From Sequoia sempervirens (lineage: Eukaryota; Streptophyta; Pinopsida; Cupressales; Cupressaceae): a stretch of DNA of 64,000 nucleotides. How positions within the stretch are numbered: position 1 is the first letter of the stretch; every line of letters starts with the position of its first letter. The notes below the pieces were generated by a model. It saw only the letters and a list, made by a program, of their open reading frames with translations. It was not told where the DNA came from and searched no databases. The stretch lies in assembly GCA_007258455.2 (NCBI GenBank), contig VDFB02193867.1, positions 563,597,291 through 563,661,290 of the forward strand. The letters run 5' to 3'. The position numbers and the translations under genes were made by a program. This document shows positions 33,098-45,201 of this stretch, in pieces.

Positions 33098-34000
33098 TGC
33101 TGGTTCTATTGATGGTGTTTTATGCACTTCTCAACACGGGCAGTGGATAGGTGCACTACCTCTCTTGAAAGACAATCTCCCACAATCGAGTTGCAGAACA
33201 CTATCCCAAGGTCTCTCGGATGTCAGGTCATAACAGTGCTTAGATACCTCAGTAGTTTGATGTGATTTGCTGGAATCACAAGGTGGTCTTATAGAAATAA
33301 AAAGTGTGGACATAAAGCATGAAGTTGGATCTTCGAAAAGGGTTCCTAGGATGGGAAGTTGATATGCATCGGCTGTAGGTTCAAACAACAGTCTTGAACT
33401 CCGTTTTTAATTGTTGGATTTGGCTTTACAATGTGCAATGAACCTTGGTATTGTTCAGTTTCTTAAAAAAAAGGAAAGAGGAAAGGAGAAGAAAAGTTCT
33501 TAAGTCTGAAGCTTGCTGCGAACAGTGACGATGGAGTTCCTGCAATGGACAATCCTTCAAAACAATATCCCACTTAACCAGGGATTTCATAGTATCATGG
33601 AAATTGTGCTATCTTCTAAGGGTTGCAGATATTTCATCCTTCATCCACCATACACATGCATGAATTAAAGATAAATGTTTGGGGCAGCTTCAAATCAAGT
33701 CCAGGCTAACTTTGCATAGCTATCTACCTTCAGCAAACAGCAAAAAGTATGGACTAAGGAATCATCAACAATGCAGGAATTTTCACAAACACCAAACAAC
33801 ATTCCTCAGATTCAACTAAATACGATAAACAACTAACTAAACATCCATAAGATCTAAACTAAACATGTGAACTTGGAGAAATGAATCAAATGGCAAGAGA
33901 GAAATCAAGGAAATACACCAAGTCAATGATATTTCTTATAAATTTCTGCAGCATGCCTTTACAACAACTCAACTCTCCCTTTGCAAATGAGGAGAGTGCT

Positions 34001-34010
34001 CTATTTATAG
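34001..34010 (-). promoter_or_regulatory. LTR TATA box, right giant LTR
   Basis: CTATAAATAG on the minus strand, the counterpart of 18124-18133. As part of the 5' LTR it is the likely promoter for gag-pol RNA, giving an R-U5 leader of about 870 bases before the LTR end at 33107. Confidence 0.6.
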
Positions 34011-34120
34011 TTTCCAAAAGTTAAACGAATGGCCAAGATTCATTACAAAATAGGGTTTCACCTACCCCAAAATAGATTTACAATTTAAAAACATCTTTTG
34101 TCCCTTCCCTATTTCGTCAT

Positions 34121-37100
34121 CTAGTGGATGACACTATTTCTCTTTTGTCCTATAGCTAATTGCTGTCCTCTTGGCTGTAGCTACTCTTCAGGGAGGTCTT
34201 CCTCCTTGGCTGGGCTATCTTCTTGCTCCTTGGAAGCTGCGTGTTCAATGTACTTGAAGATGATGGTCTGGAGCTTATCTATCTCGAGGATCTCGCATCT
34301 TAATGCTTAGTAGCTCCATTCTTTGGCGTTCTCTTCCAGTCACTTCCAGTCTTCATCATACTTCGAGCCCTGGTCTCTAAATAGCTCCAATCGATCGAAG
34401 GCACGGGCAGCAAAACTCAAGAATTCTGTGGTGATTTCTCTGGCTATCCCATCCTTCATCTTCTCCTCGAAGTATGACCTCACCTTCTCGACATCCATTT
34501 GCACCATGGGCATATCATAGCCCGTCATCAGCTTGAGATACTCGGTGCATTCTGCCCTGATCTCCTTGATCCACTCGATATCTGAATCCACTCTACTCTG
34601 GATTTGCTCCAGCCTGTCCCTTCGGTTGATGAGGTCTCTGCGCCATACATCCACCAACCAATAATCCTCTTTTTTCAGCTCTAGATTTTCTTCCCACATG
34701 TTCTCTGGCATCTGAAGAATGGCTTCAATTCTCAGGAAGGTGGAGTCGTGGATCGTAGGGAAACTGGTGCAGAGCTTCTTCATGCTTTCTAGGGATTGGA
34801 TCAAATCTAAGAACTGATTGGCTATCTGCATAGCTAAGCTGATTCCCATGTTTCCAATGCTTATGACCTGTTGAAACCAATTCTCAGTTGTTTTCTCTAA
34901 GTTCTTCCTCCTCTCCATCTTGTCAATCTGCTCCTTGGAGAGCAACTGTGGTGCAGCCGTGGAGGTGGTGGGCAGGTCGTCCACCGAGGACCACTGCTGG
35001 ATATAGTCCATTAAGGCAGCAACCTGAGCTTTGAGTTCATCCTTGGTGAACTTGTCTTGCTTGATCAGATGCACCACTATGGCCACTGACTCCTCTAGAT
35101 GTTCGACCTTCTGCTCTCTAGTCGCTATTCCTAGGTCAATGGTGGAGATGCTGTAACTCACCCCTGCTTGGCCAACTATAGGCGTTGTAACTTGCGCTGC
35201 TCGGGAGCCGGAAGCATCCATCGTTATCTTGGAATGGACCTTAGGCTTCTTCTCCTTCTTCGTTGTTGTCAGGGATCAAGCCAAGATGGCCTCCAATCTT
35301 GCCCTTGGGTCTTTCAGAACAAGAGTAGTCTCCTCCAGCTATTTCTCCAACCAATCGGGCATGGCGGATTTGTCCTTGGGTGCATCATGGCTACCCTCAC
35401 CCTTTTCTGTTATAGGCAAGACTTCTGCCTCCTTTTCCTTTCAGGGTTCCTCCTTCTCCTTGGCAGCATCCTCTTCCTCATCAGAGTCCTGAATGAATAC
35501 GAGGCGCTTGACGGGTGTCTTGGTGGACAATATCCGGGTGGGATCATCTTCTTTTGCTGCCTCCTCTCTTTCCCTTCCTTTAGCAGCCTCGGCTTCGGGG
35601 CTCTTCTCAACACGGGCCTCAGCCTTAGATAAATCCCTTCATGGTTGTTCCTCTGACAGCTGTCTCTCTTCATCATGTGATGACTGCTCTGCCTCCTCCC
35701 TAACATCCTTTGGCTGCTGAGCCGACTCCTCCTCAATTTCCTCATCAAATGCCTAAATAATCTCCTTAGCACCCGAGCCATCCTCCTCATCCCTGCTCTT
35801 GGAAGAGCCTGTCTCTTCCTCCTCATAGGCCACCTTGTCGATGGTTCTGTGTTCGTACTCGGGGTGCTCGTAGTAATCATCGACCTCTTCCTCAATAGGC
35901 CTCGAGGCTTCCTGCTCCCGCTCCAACTCTTTCAAGATTTGCATCATGGCTTCCATGGCTGGCGGCCCTGTTGGCAGTTGTGAAGGCTGAGATGTTGCGA
36001 GGGCTTGGGCAAGGGCCGCTTGGAGAGCAGGATCCATTAGGATCTGTGAGAGCTCAGGAGGAAGACTCTGTAGGTGCCACATAATAGCCTCGGGCATAGT
36101 GGAAAGAGGAACAAGTGATGCTATTGTTGCTAGAGGCAGGGAGGTAATGGGTGACATGGCAGCAGAAGAGGAAGGGGGAGTGGTCATGCCAAAAGAGGAG
36201 TCGACATTGATTATTGACCCAGCCGAGGGCGAGGAGGAAAGGTGGACAAAAATGTCCACGGCCTATGGAGATGAGGCAATTGTGGCCTAAGAGACTGGTG
36301 GCACGACAGTCAGGGGAGGAAGGAGCAAGAGAGGCTGCACTTTTGTTGTAATCATTGTCTGCTTGAGCCTCTTGGGAGATGAGCCTCACGTGTCTTTCTT
36401 TGTTTGCTCCTTAGGGTCCGCAGATTGCACCGTCTCGGATTCTTTTCTCTTTTGAGACCTGGTGATGGTGGGAGACTTGGAAGTCTCCCCAACTGATGTG
36501 GTAGCAGCCATGTCCTCCGTGGCACTTGGCTCACTCTTGAGCGCCTCATATGTCAGGACCACTCCTTGTTTCAATTGCGCCACCTACCCATCAACCCACT
36601 CCTTAGTGCCAGTTATGATCTACTGGGTGATAGTATCCAGGTCATCTACCTCTTGCTCATCCTAGTCTATGGAGGGGATTGCCATGTTGGCAACCGCAGG
36701 GTATCTTGGGTGCATGATTATAGACTCGTCTTCCTCGAGCTAGTCCGGCACCTGGAACAGTTGTACTCTCCTTAGGAACTGCACAGTCATGCGCATGTAG
36801 TGCCTCATGCATACTTCCTTGTCATCTTTACAATATGCCTAGAAGTCTTCAATATGGTATTTGTGGGCGTATGTCGGCCCTAACGCCTTCCTAACATAGC
36901 CATGTGGGTCCATTCGTGGGCGATCCGTGTACCAGTCAAAGTTATATTCTTTAAACTCTTTCTCAGAATTGTCGGTGCACTGAGATTTCTGTAGTCGATA
37001 CAAGCCTTGGCTGAGGGTCATGGGATAGGGGATCCCTGCTACGTGCTTGTTTCCAAGGACCGTCTGAATGTGTTGGAGCTGCCAAGAAATCTCTAGGAGA

Positions 37101-38236
37101 ATGATCCGGTCGTTTGGGTATCTCGGTAACTTGTTCGGCTGTTCCATGAATCCTTGGGCACGGATGTAGGTGAACTTAGGGAATTGGATGAACAGGAAGG
37201 TGTACTCTTTTAGAAGTGCCTTGGCGCTATGGGAAACCCTCCTTTCGAAATCCCCGGCAACCAATCTGATGATGTGGCCAATGAAGGCGTCATTGACCCG
37301 GCAGTACTCCTTCTTGAAGTTGCGGTATTGGAGCTGTGGGTACTTGTCAAAAGGCTTGAGCCCTCACCTGTGCCCCTAATCTGGTGCCACAAATAGTCCA
37401 CTGTATTTCCTTTGGCCTGCCAGGGAGTATACCAGGTACGAGGTCATATAAAACTTGGAGCTTTTCTTAACGTTCACAAACTGCTCATGGAAGCAGTTGC
37501 TGATGATCCCTCCCCAGTCGAATGAGTTCTTAGTGTTCACATCTTCGTTCCCTCGTAGGATCTGCTTGATGTAATATGCCATCCACTCTTGGAAGTAGGC
37601 GGCTGCCGGGAGACCCATGACCCTACTTAGCATAGTCACCAAGTCGTGGTAATCTTCGTGGAAGTCGCTGCGGAACAACTCTTGGGGAACCTTCACAGCG
37701 CTGCCCCATTTCTCCTTTAGCCAGTAAAGGTTAATTGATTTCTTACAGCCCAATGGATTGGCATCCTATTCCGCTTAACACTGCTCCAAAGTAGGGACCT
37801 CCATATGTGGGAATGTGGGAATGTGGAGGGTTTTAGTGATTCCTTCCGGCGACATGTCGGCGAGGATATTCCCCTCCTTGTCCACAATTGTTATGGTGTC
37901 CGTTTGGTAGGCTTCTCAGCAAGCCATTACTAGTTCAGGTGCCACCAGAGAGGGAGGGAAGCTGGCGGCCTTGGAAATTCTGCTTTGGCGTATTAATCTG
38001 GCATTCTTTGTTTTAGGGTCGACCTTGACCCTCCGGGTGAACTCATCTATGTCCACCTAGCCGATGTTGGTATCCGAGATCTCTTTCCAGTCTGTTGAGA
38101 CCTTCGACTGGAGCAGTTCACCCTGAAACTTAAACTTCATCTGATCTTTATTGTCTTTTCCCTGAGCGGCTCTCCCTGATTTCTTGCCCTTGTCCTTTTC
38201 AGCGGATGCCCCTGAAGTTCCTGCAGCCGATTCCAT
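34121..38236 (-). pseudogene. orfL, LTR-encoded protein of unknown function, right copy
   Basis: The ATG at 38236 (MESAAGTSG) opens a frame of 1,372 codons ending at TAG 34121-34123. All segments I checked, from MESAA to the last residues (NSVIH), are in one frame with no frameshift. In-frame stops remain, for example after DTNIG (38057), after FVAPD (37376), after HIEDF (36839) and after AKEII (35753). The longest open part is the 293-residue C-terminal segment (35221-34340). Domains are as in the left copy: Lys-rich start, globular region, Pro/Ser linker, Glu/Lys-rich acidic region and helical C-terminus. One extra Lys codon near 37313 separates the copies. The function is unknown. Confidence 0.65.
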
Positions 38237-38379
38237 ATATCCTGCAAGCAAAGGGTGAAGTTAGTGCAATAAAACATCAAAAGCATTCATGTTAGTCCAT
38301 ATTTTGAGCATATTATCTAAATAATTAATCAAGTACATCATAAATCCTACTCCTAGATGTTATCAATTTCATTTTAGGG

Positions 38380-40830
38380 CATTTGGGCAATTCGGGCCCG
38401 GAGGGGCGGACTTCCCTGGCAGGAATGCTGCCAGGAAGGGAAAACACGTCCAAAAGTTCTCGGGGACGTTTCTTGGCCAAATTTCAAGGTTTTAGGAGGC
38501 CCATGATGGAGATCAGCAAATTTTAGGACATGGGTCGAAGTCAGATTGTGGTTTTTAAATTGCTTGGATCGATTCAAAGGGCACCGGAGATTTCAGGCCG
38601 AAAATCCGGCAGGAGAAGGCATACGGAGACGGCGGACCATAGTCGGAAATCCAGCCAAGGAAGCCCAGAGGCGGAAGTCCAAGGCGCGGGGTCCGGGCGG
38701 TGAAAGGACGGCCAGCATGAGGTATGAAATTTAGGCCATGCGGCATTCGGTAAGGTGGGGCCCAATGGCTGGGAAGACGCAAGGTGACAGCCGCCGGGAG
38801 ATCCTAGATAAATTTGAACGGTAGCGGCGAAAACAGGCTCGGGGTCCGGATGGCGGGAAGTCGTCAAAGGTTGGCACCGAAAGATTTGCACGTTATTCAG
38901 CGGCAACGGTGAGGGTAATGCTGGGGCCTGGAGGCCGGGGCGATGCGAGGTGACAACCGTCGTGAGACATTTGTAGTTTGAAGGATTTTCGTACCGCCCA
39001 ACGGCGACGGCGAGGAACCCCTCGGGGCCTGAAGGGCGGGGCGTCGGTAGGGTTTCGCCGTCGAGGTCGGCAGAACCGTCACGGAGTTCCGGGGACGGAA
39101 CTCTGGACGGCTGGGCCCGGAAGGCCCCGAGTTAGCGAGCATTTCGGCAAAGTGAGACGGCAACAGGAGGTCCAGGCTCTGGCGTCCAAACACATGGCGA
39201 AGAAATTTCACAAAAGCAGCGGCGGGCAAGAGGAGGATCTTCGAGGGTGGAAGTCTAGCTACCGAGGTCCGGCGGACGAACAGACGAAGCTGAAGAGCCT
39301 ATCGTAGGAGACTCATTGACCTCTGAAAATGGAAGTCCGGCTACCGGGGCCCGGGAGTGCGATGGCAGCGGTTGCAAAAGATTAAGGCCACGGAAGCGGA
39401 GAGGCAGGTTGGGACCGGAGGTCGGGGCGCTGGCAGGGTTCTGCTGTCGAGGTCGGTGGAACCGTCACGAAGTTCTGGGGATAGAACTCCAGACGGCCGG
39501 GCCCGGAAGGAATGAAGGACGCGAGCCGAGTTTCAAGTTTAAACGGCGGAGCAGCCGCCGAGATCTGGGAACTAGGGAGGCGGAGCGTTCTGGTTGTTCA
39601 AGCCCGGCGAAAGGCACGAGGAAACCCGACGGAGGAAGTCTGACGGACCGGGTCCGGGGAGGAGGATCACGTCGGTGAGGGTTTGGACCTTGAGTTTTGA
39701 CGGCGAAGACGGGGTTCGGACCCGGGAGGGTGGATTGCCCTGTGCATAGAATGGCTGCGCGATTGAAAAGTTCCGAATCGGCGGCAAGGGCAACTCCGAA
39801 AGGTTTCCGCAATTTCCAAGACATGGGTTATGGGTGCGATTTGGCTTTCTTCAATTTAATGCCAATTTAATTAATTGTGCAATTACTTAAATCCCCCCTA
39901 AATGATGAAAAAAGATGGGAGGGCACATGGTGACGGCCTACCTCGGATACGCTAAATGGTGAGGCGTGAAGTCTACCGGGGATCGTCGGAGTGAATTTGA
40001 TGGTGACAATCGAGATGTTGCAGAAGACAGTGAGCTCCAGTTGATCACTGCTCCAATTCACTTCAATTCGAACAATAAAAATGACCAGCGAGTTTGGGCA
40101 TTATATACCCCAGGTGCCATTAATGTTACAATAAATGCTGGTACTACCGCGCCAAAAGTTGGTGAAATTCAAATTGAGTCAGCGGCCGTGGCAGAGATTC
40201 CAGGACCCGAAGGCCGAAGGGACGCGAGGCGATGGCCACTGCGAGATTTTGCGCTCATTGGGCGACGGCGGTGATGGGATGCTCGGGGCCCGGAGGGCGG
40301 GGAGCCATTGGGAGTTCGCCGCCAAAGACTTCTTCGCGCCGCCTGGGTGACGGTGGTGGCGAGCATCATCCCGGGGCCCGAGGGGTGGGTGGCCGTCGGG
40401 AGGAGAGTCGCTCCGTCCTGAGATAAGCGATCCTGGGGCCGGAGGTCGGGGCCAGTGAACTCAGGGCCGAGGCGGGAAGCGGGCGCCGAGAAATCTCCGA
40501 CAAAAGTCACCGAATGTCGGCAGAAGAAGCCGAAGACTAGAACAAAAGATGCGAGAACGCCTAAAAGGGTAGCAAGTGCAAAGAGGAAACAAAGAGAACT
40601 CGAGGAGGCGCAGACTCGGAGGGGCCGGGAACCACAAGCAAAATGCCAAAGGAACCTACGAGGCCCCGGAGAGCAGCAAAAACCAAAAGGGAAAGCATGG
40701 TCAATTTAAGATGAAACCCTAGAGCGACATCGACCGTGTTGAACATCATAGAAAAAGGAGGGGCACGCAAAATGAGGCGTCCCCCAAAAGCCTCGACGAG
40801 GCGAAAGAAAAGAGGGTCCCCATTTCAAAT
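38380..40830. other. GC- and CpG-rich LTR module, right copy
   Basis: This is the counterpart of 22500-24960. The GGGCGGGGC...GTCGAGGTCGG unit occurs near 39036 and near 39421, the same spacing as in the left copy. A stretch near 40390-40560 is more diverged and has indels between copies. Overlapping frames on both strands have no domain and are rejected as genes. Confidence 0.6.
40101..40108. promoter_or_regulatory. Second TATA-like site in right giant LTR
   Basis: GGCATTATATACCCC on the plus strand, the same as at 24241 in the left LTR. Its conservation in both copies is expected from shared ancestry and does not by itself prove function. On the minus strand it could drive orfL. Confidence 0.3.
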
Positions 40831-40856
40831 GGGGCGTGTGTGTTGAGGGCACAACA

Positions 40857-43789
40857 CATTCCTTTTACCGCTAGGGGAAGCGTAGAGAGGATGCTGGAAA
40901 TAGTTGTAGAAACTTGGTTCTACACCTGCCAATAACATTTGATCCAGTCTTTTCAATGAATTCTGGGCATTTCCTACAACTGCATAAGACATTTATTTCA
41001 AGAATTTAGTCAAAATAGTTCATGCGCCTTGCTTATGCTTTTCTAATATTTCACATCCATCTGACAGGGCTGTTGTAGCTATAATTATAGGTTTACGTCT
41101 TGCTATGCCTGACATCGATGGTGAGGAGTAGGTGCGGCCACTTTATGCCTCAAATCAAGGGTGACTCTTGCTAACATACCTCCATCGACCTTCAGTCACA
41201 TCAAGAATCATTCCTATGAAGAGATGGTGACACACTGGAAAATTCAACATGCATTATGGCACATTTATTTCTACTATCTTACATTTATTCTGAGAATTCT
41301 CTGTTAATTTTTTTTTCTATCAAAGCTCATTATTGCTTTTTCAACTATAGTTTATATTAAAAAGCCTTCATTCCTGTAGCAACCAACATTAGCCATATGA
41401 TTCTGCCTATGAGTAGAAAGATAATTTTTTGGGAGCATTGACAGAGAAGGAATCTTCTAAGAACTATTCACAACCAGATCAACCAGCATGCTATGGTAAC
41501 TTAAGGTATCACATTTTTCTGAGATTTATTTGTTTTGTTTTATCATTTTACTATTATCATCAAGTCTTTGGGAAACATCCATCCGTGGAGGAAGAATGGT
41601 GGTTGGAGGATTCTTCATAGCTGATTAGCTTGCACTATTGTTATTTTATTTTAATATTTTCATTTAATTCTGATTTTATTTTGAATGCATGGATCATGGA
41701 AACCCTTTCAAATATGCAATCATTTTTTGAACAACTAATAATATAGTAGACTAGAATTGAACCCATGTTTGTAGCGTGGCCAATGGACTAGGGGTGAGAA
41801 GATAAAAGCAATTTGAAAGAGATTGATTGGAAAAATATGTTGATATTAGCTTAAGATTTTCTAACACATGCATCTTAACAAGATTTTCTTGTTGCGCAGG
41901 ACATCATTCGATGTCTTTATTTTAGGCATTTTGTCAAAAAAAATTCTCTATCTATGCTTCCACTATCTTCGCTATTTTATACATTTAACAAATTGCATTG
42001 AGAAATAAGATTCATGGTTTTTGTCATGGCTTGTTTGTTAACAGAGGTCACAGATTTTTGTTGTGTGCTTGCTTAGAGTCATGTGTAAAGCATTGATTCA
42101 AGTCAAAACGTCATCTAAGGCACAGGGGATGTGACTTGTATGGTGAAACTTCAAGAGATTCTTATCTCTTGGATGAAATTAAATATTGAACTTCTTGGTC
42201 CACCGAATGGTAGCTTCTCACCATATTCTTATCCATTACTAGGACGCACTAGATTTTGAGAAAATTCCACGCCTGCCATAAATGTTGAGCTTATACCAAC
42301 ATAATTTTGAATCATTGTCATTTCATCACCAACTTAAGCTATCAAAATTTTCAGAGGTATATTTGACCACCAAACTTTTTCAAATTTATACTGCTGCATT
42401 TATTTTAGCCTGAACATATAACTCAAAGTCAAAATAGCACTGCCTGCACACAAAGTTTTGAAGATGGGGACAACAACTTTGTCCAAATCATTATGCTGCT
42501 TGATTCAACTTGATCAACATCTAGGTGTAAAATCTCAACAACCTTAAGTAAATTCAGAACAATCATCATTACTTCTTAGGGCCCATGATCTAATGCTAAT
42601 ATTTTAAAGCTTTTATGACATAAGAATCTAAGATATCCCTTAAATTCTGCTGTTCAACAATTGTTTGTATCATGCTTATCAATATGATATAAATGTACTT
42701 TGCATATTTGATTGTTTATATATCTATCAGGTTTGAAAAAATGGAGGCTTGATTTTGTTTGTAGGGAGTGAATCTAGAAAATGCCATGCTACCTTTTTTT
42801 GCCAAGCTGTCAAAATATTTTAGATTCAATAGCATTGTCTAGGTTTCAGTATTTTAGATGTAGATTTAGATGCAGATATTTTGACAATGATATTGGTTGA
42901 TTGCGCTTCATTATAAATCTAATAAAAAAAAAATCTTCAGTAGATTTGACAATTTGCCCCAAAATTTAATACTATTCACTGTGTCAAATCAAACATGCAA
43001 AATCAATAGGAGATGTCTCAGATACTTCCAAAAGAGAGTGGTAATCTAAGAATTCAGCAAATAAATTAACCAGGTCTATCATATTTTGTGTGTCATAGCT
43101 AACATTATGAGTGCTGAAGACAATACACCAGAAGAATGTTTCTTTTCAAAGCAATCAATCCCATTATCTCCTATAGTACGAGCTACTTGTGTATAAGCCT
43201 CGAGATAACTCCAAAACCGGTATTTCCAATTAGCATATTCAAATGAATAACTATATATAAAGTCAACAAAGTGATGGTTCACAAACATTTTTTATTTTAT
43301 TTTAGAGATAGTGATGCACAATTAATTCATTTGATTGTGGCTGTCATTTTAATATAGTTAAAGGTCATGAGCAATTTTTTAATATTATTGTTTAATATCA
43401 TATTGTTGTTCAATCTCAAAATTGATGTTTCTCTGCATTAATTATAATATTTGAGAGCTAACCTTTGATGGTTTTGTAGAAGAAAACAACAATTTCTAAC
43501 TGGGGTGAATTTGAGCTGCTTTCATTAACTAGTGGAAACCTCTTTATGATACTATGATAATGGGATAGACAAAAACTTGATTTGGAAAACTATGATTTGG
43601 AGGAGCGACCTTTAAAATATTTTTCTACATAGCCTACTATCCCACTGTCATTGCTTTCTTTTTTCAGATTTGATATGGCTTTGTGTATGTGTAAAGATAT
43701 AAATCAATTAAATCTGCAAAATCCCATCGCTTAACTTGTTTTTTTGGCTTTTGTTTTCATTGCAGGTTTGAGACAATCTGAGAAGGTGC
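40857..43789. other. AT-rich flank without a recognisable gene
   Basis: Sequence right of the giant element is unlike the R1 copy on its left. It has intron-like features, such as TTCTTGTTGCGCAG near 41900 and TTTTCATTGCAG near 43765, and a few short open frames (41429-41620, minus 43079-43288) without domains. It may be intron or intergenic DNA with old transposon fragments. I cannot name a product. Confidence 0.35.
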
Positions 43790-45201
43790 ACAAATTAGGT
43801 GTGCATAAAGAAAGTTGGCATTAGAATTAGGCATTGGAATCAAAGAACACAAACATATTGCAGTTGAAGAAAATCAAGCATTAAAACTCTAAATTCACAA
43901 AGCATTTTTAAATGCTTGGAGCTTCCATTCCATGCTTTAATTTTCTATTTTAGAGTAACTCATTTATTTTTGGGCTCTAAAAATGAACATTACAAAAGCT
44001 TTCAATTTTTCATTGCAAAGGGATTAAAAAGAACTTTAGGAAAATTGACTAGATTTCATTCGAGGTTAACAATTGAACAAGATAACTTTCAAATCTCATT
44101 TTGATGCTTTAAAACAAATCAAAATCATTGCTTTGTGGACTTAAAATGAACATGTACCACTTTGTTTTTTTTATTTCTTACTTAAACTAACATTATCGAA
44201 AATGATGTATGCACTTCTCTCGCGCTTCACAATGATCTTGAGAATCAAAAGGCCTTTTTTGTGATCTTAGGTTGAGTTAAAGCAATCACCTCCACACTTC
44301 ATTTTTTGGGTTTAAAATTGAAAAAAAAACTTTGCCAGTGTGAGTAAACCTATTGCATGTGTTCTCCCTTTGTTTGTAAACAAAGGTTGATTGAACTATG
44401 AATATGTTTACTCACTTTTGTCTATCTTAGAGGACTTGCCTTGGGGAAAAAGTACTCACCCAAGGGAATGACTCAACTAGTAACACTCTAAAGCCAAGAG
44501 TATTTCTAGTCAGGATGTAAATGTGGGTATTGGAATAAATGCTAGTATCATGCGGTTGGCTTCGATGAGAAGGGAAACAATGGTCTCTCACCTCAATGGT
44601 TCAACTCCTACGAACGGAAAGTTTGAACTAAAACCCTTGTTATAGAAAAGCCAAAATCCCTATCTATTTGTTGGTGCAAGAACAGTCATTCTGAAGCCAC
44701 CCCACACTTTTATAGTCTTTAGTAGAAATGGAAAGCATGCGATGGGAGTTTCATGGGTGTTGATGCTTGGCTACCCCGTATAAGTGAGTGTCACGGAGGG
44801 GAGCTAGTGGGGTCAAGCATCTAACCATTCACTAAAGATAAGCGTAGCTAGACTTGTCCAAGTGGGGACTCAACAAATATTGTCTTTCACAACCATAGGG
44901 TTGTACTTTTTTTTTTGTTACAAAACACTTGCTTGTTTGAAAACATTGGGAAACATACATTCAATAAGAAAATCAAATTTAAAACCCCTTGGTTAGAGAA
45001 AATACCATTGAAAAAACCCAAGAGCTATTGCTTACCCTAGGGATTACATCTCTAGAGGTTTCTAAGTAATTGGGTTTACATCTTAATTTTCTCTTACTAA
45101 GGTCAACATAGGAAACCATTGCCTTGATTTCCTCAATTTCCACATAATACACTTTGTGGGATGAAAGAAAATTAGACATTGGACATTCATCTTGGAAACT
45201 G
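43790..45201 (+). mobile_element. R1 element copy 3, 5' part (leader)
   Basis: The stretch is similar to 10640-11830 of R1 copy 1 and to the reverse complement of 54370-52930 in copy 2. Shared phrases include AAAAGCTTTCAATTTTTCA and TTGCAAAGGGATTAAAA, and the block near 44890-45180. It is non-coding leader. It ends where the D1 LTR starts at 45202. R1 sequence in the same orientation resumes at 60334, but the equivalent of about 900 bases is missing between the two parts. Confidence 0.6.

Larger units (their letters stand above)
17247..40856 (-). mobile_element. Giant-LTR Ty3/gypsy-type retrotransposon, 23.6 kb
   Basis: Two direct repeats of about 7.75 kb (17247-25006 and 33107-40856) flank an 8.1-kb internal region. 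The repeats match through their whole length, with mostly single-base differences. The left copy runs TGTTG...CAACA; the right copy starts TATTG and ends CAACA. The internal region has a minus-strand gag-pol frame (32967 to 25933), so in element sense the 5' LTR is the right copy. A TATA box on the minus strand of each LTR agrees. The RNase H-RT and integrase sequences place it in the Ty3/gypsy superfamily, close to Tat-like elements. There is no clear target-site duplication: flanks AATCA and CATTC differ. It interrupts R1 copy 1 on the left. All coding frames carry stops, so it is inactive. Confidence 0.85.
33107..40856 (-). repeat. Giant LTR, right copy (5' LTR in gag-pol sense)
   Basis: This 7,750-bp copy starts TATTGATGGTG (one change from TGTTG in the left copy) and ends GGGCACAACA. 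Order in gag-pol sense is the GC-rich module (40830-38380), orfL (38236-34121), TATA box (34001-34010) and R-U5 to 33107. Homology with the left copy is continuous. It stops exactly at 40856: the next bases, CATTCC, differ from the PBS-like sequence after the left copy. Confidence 0.85.

Noticed and set aside
43079..43288. 69-codon minus-strand frame right of the giant element
   Set aside because: Aromatic-rich with no family resemblance and no splice-compatible neighbours.
43755..43780. TTTTCATTGCAG as an intron 3' end (also near 10615)
   Set aside because: The match to a splice acceptor is good, but no open exon follows and the two sites are not otherwise similar.
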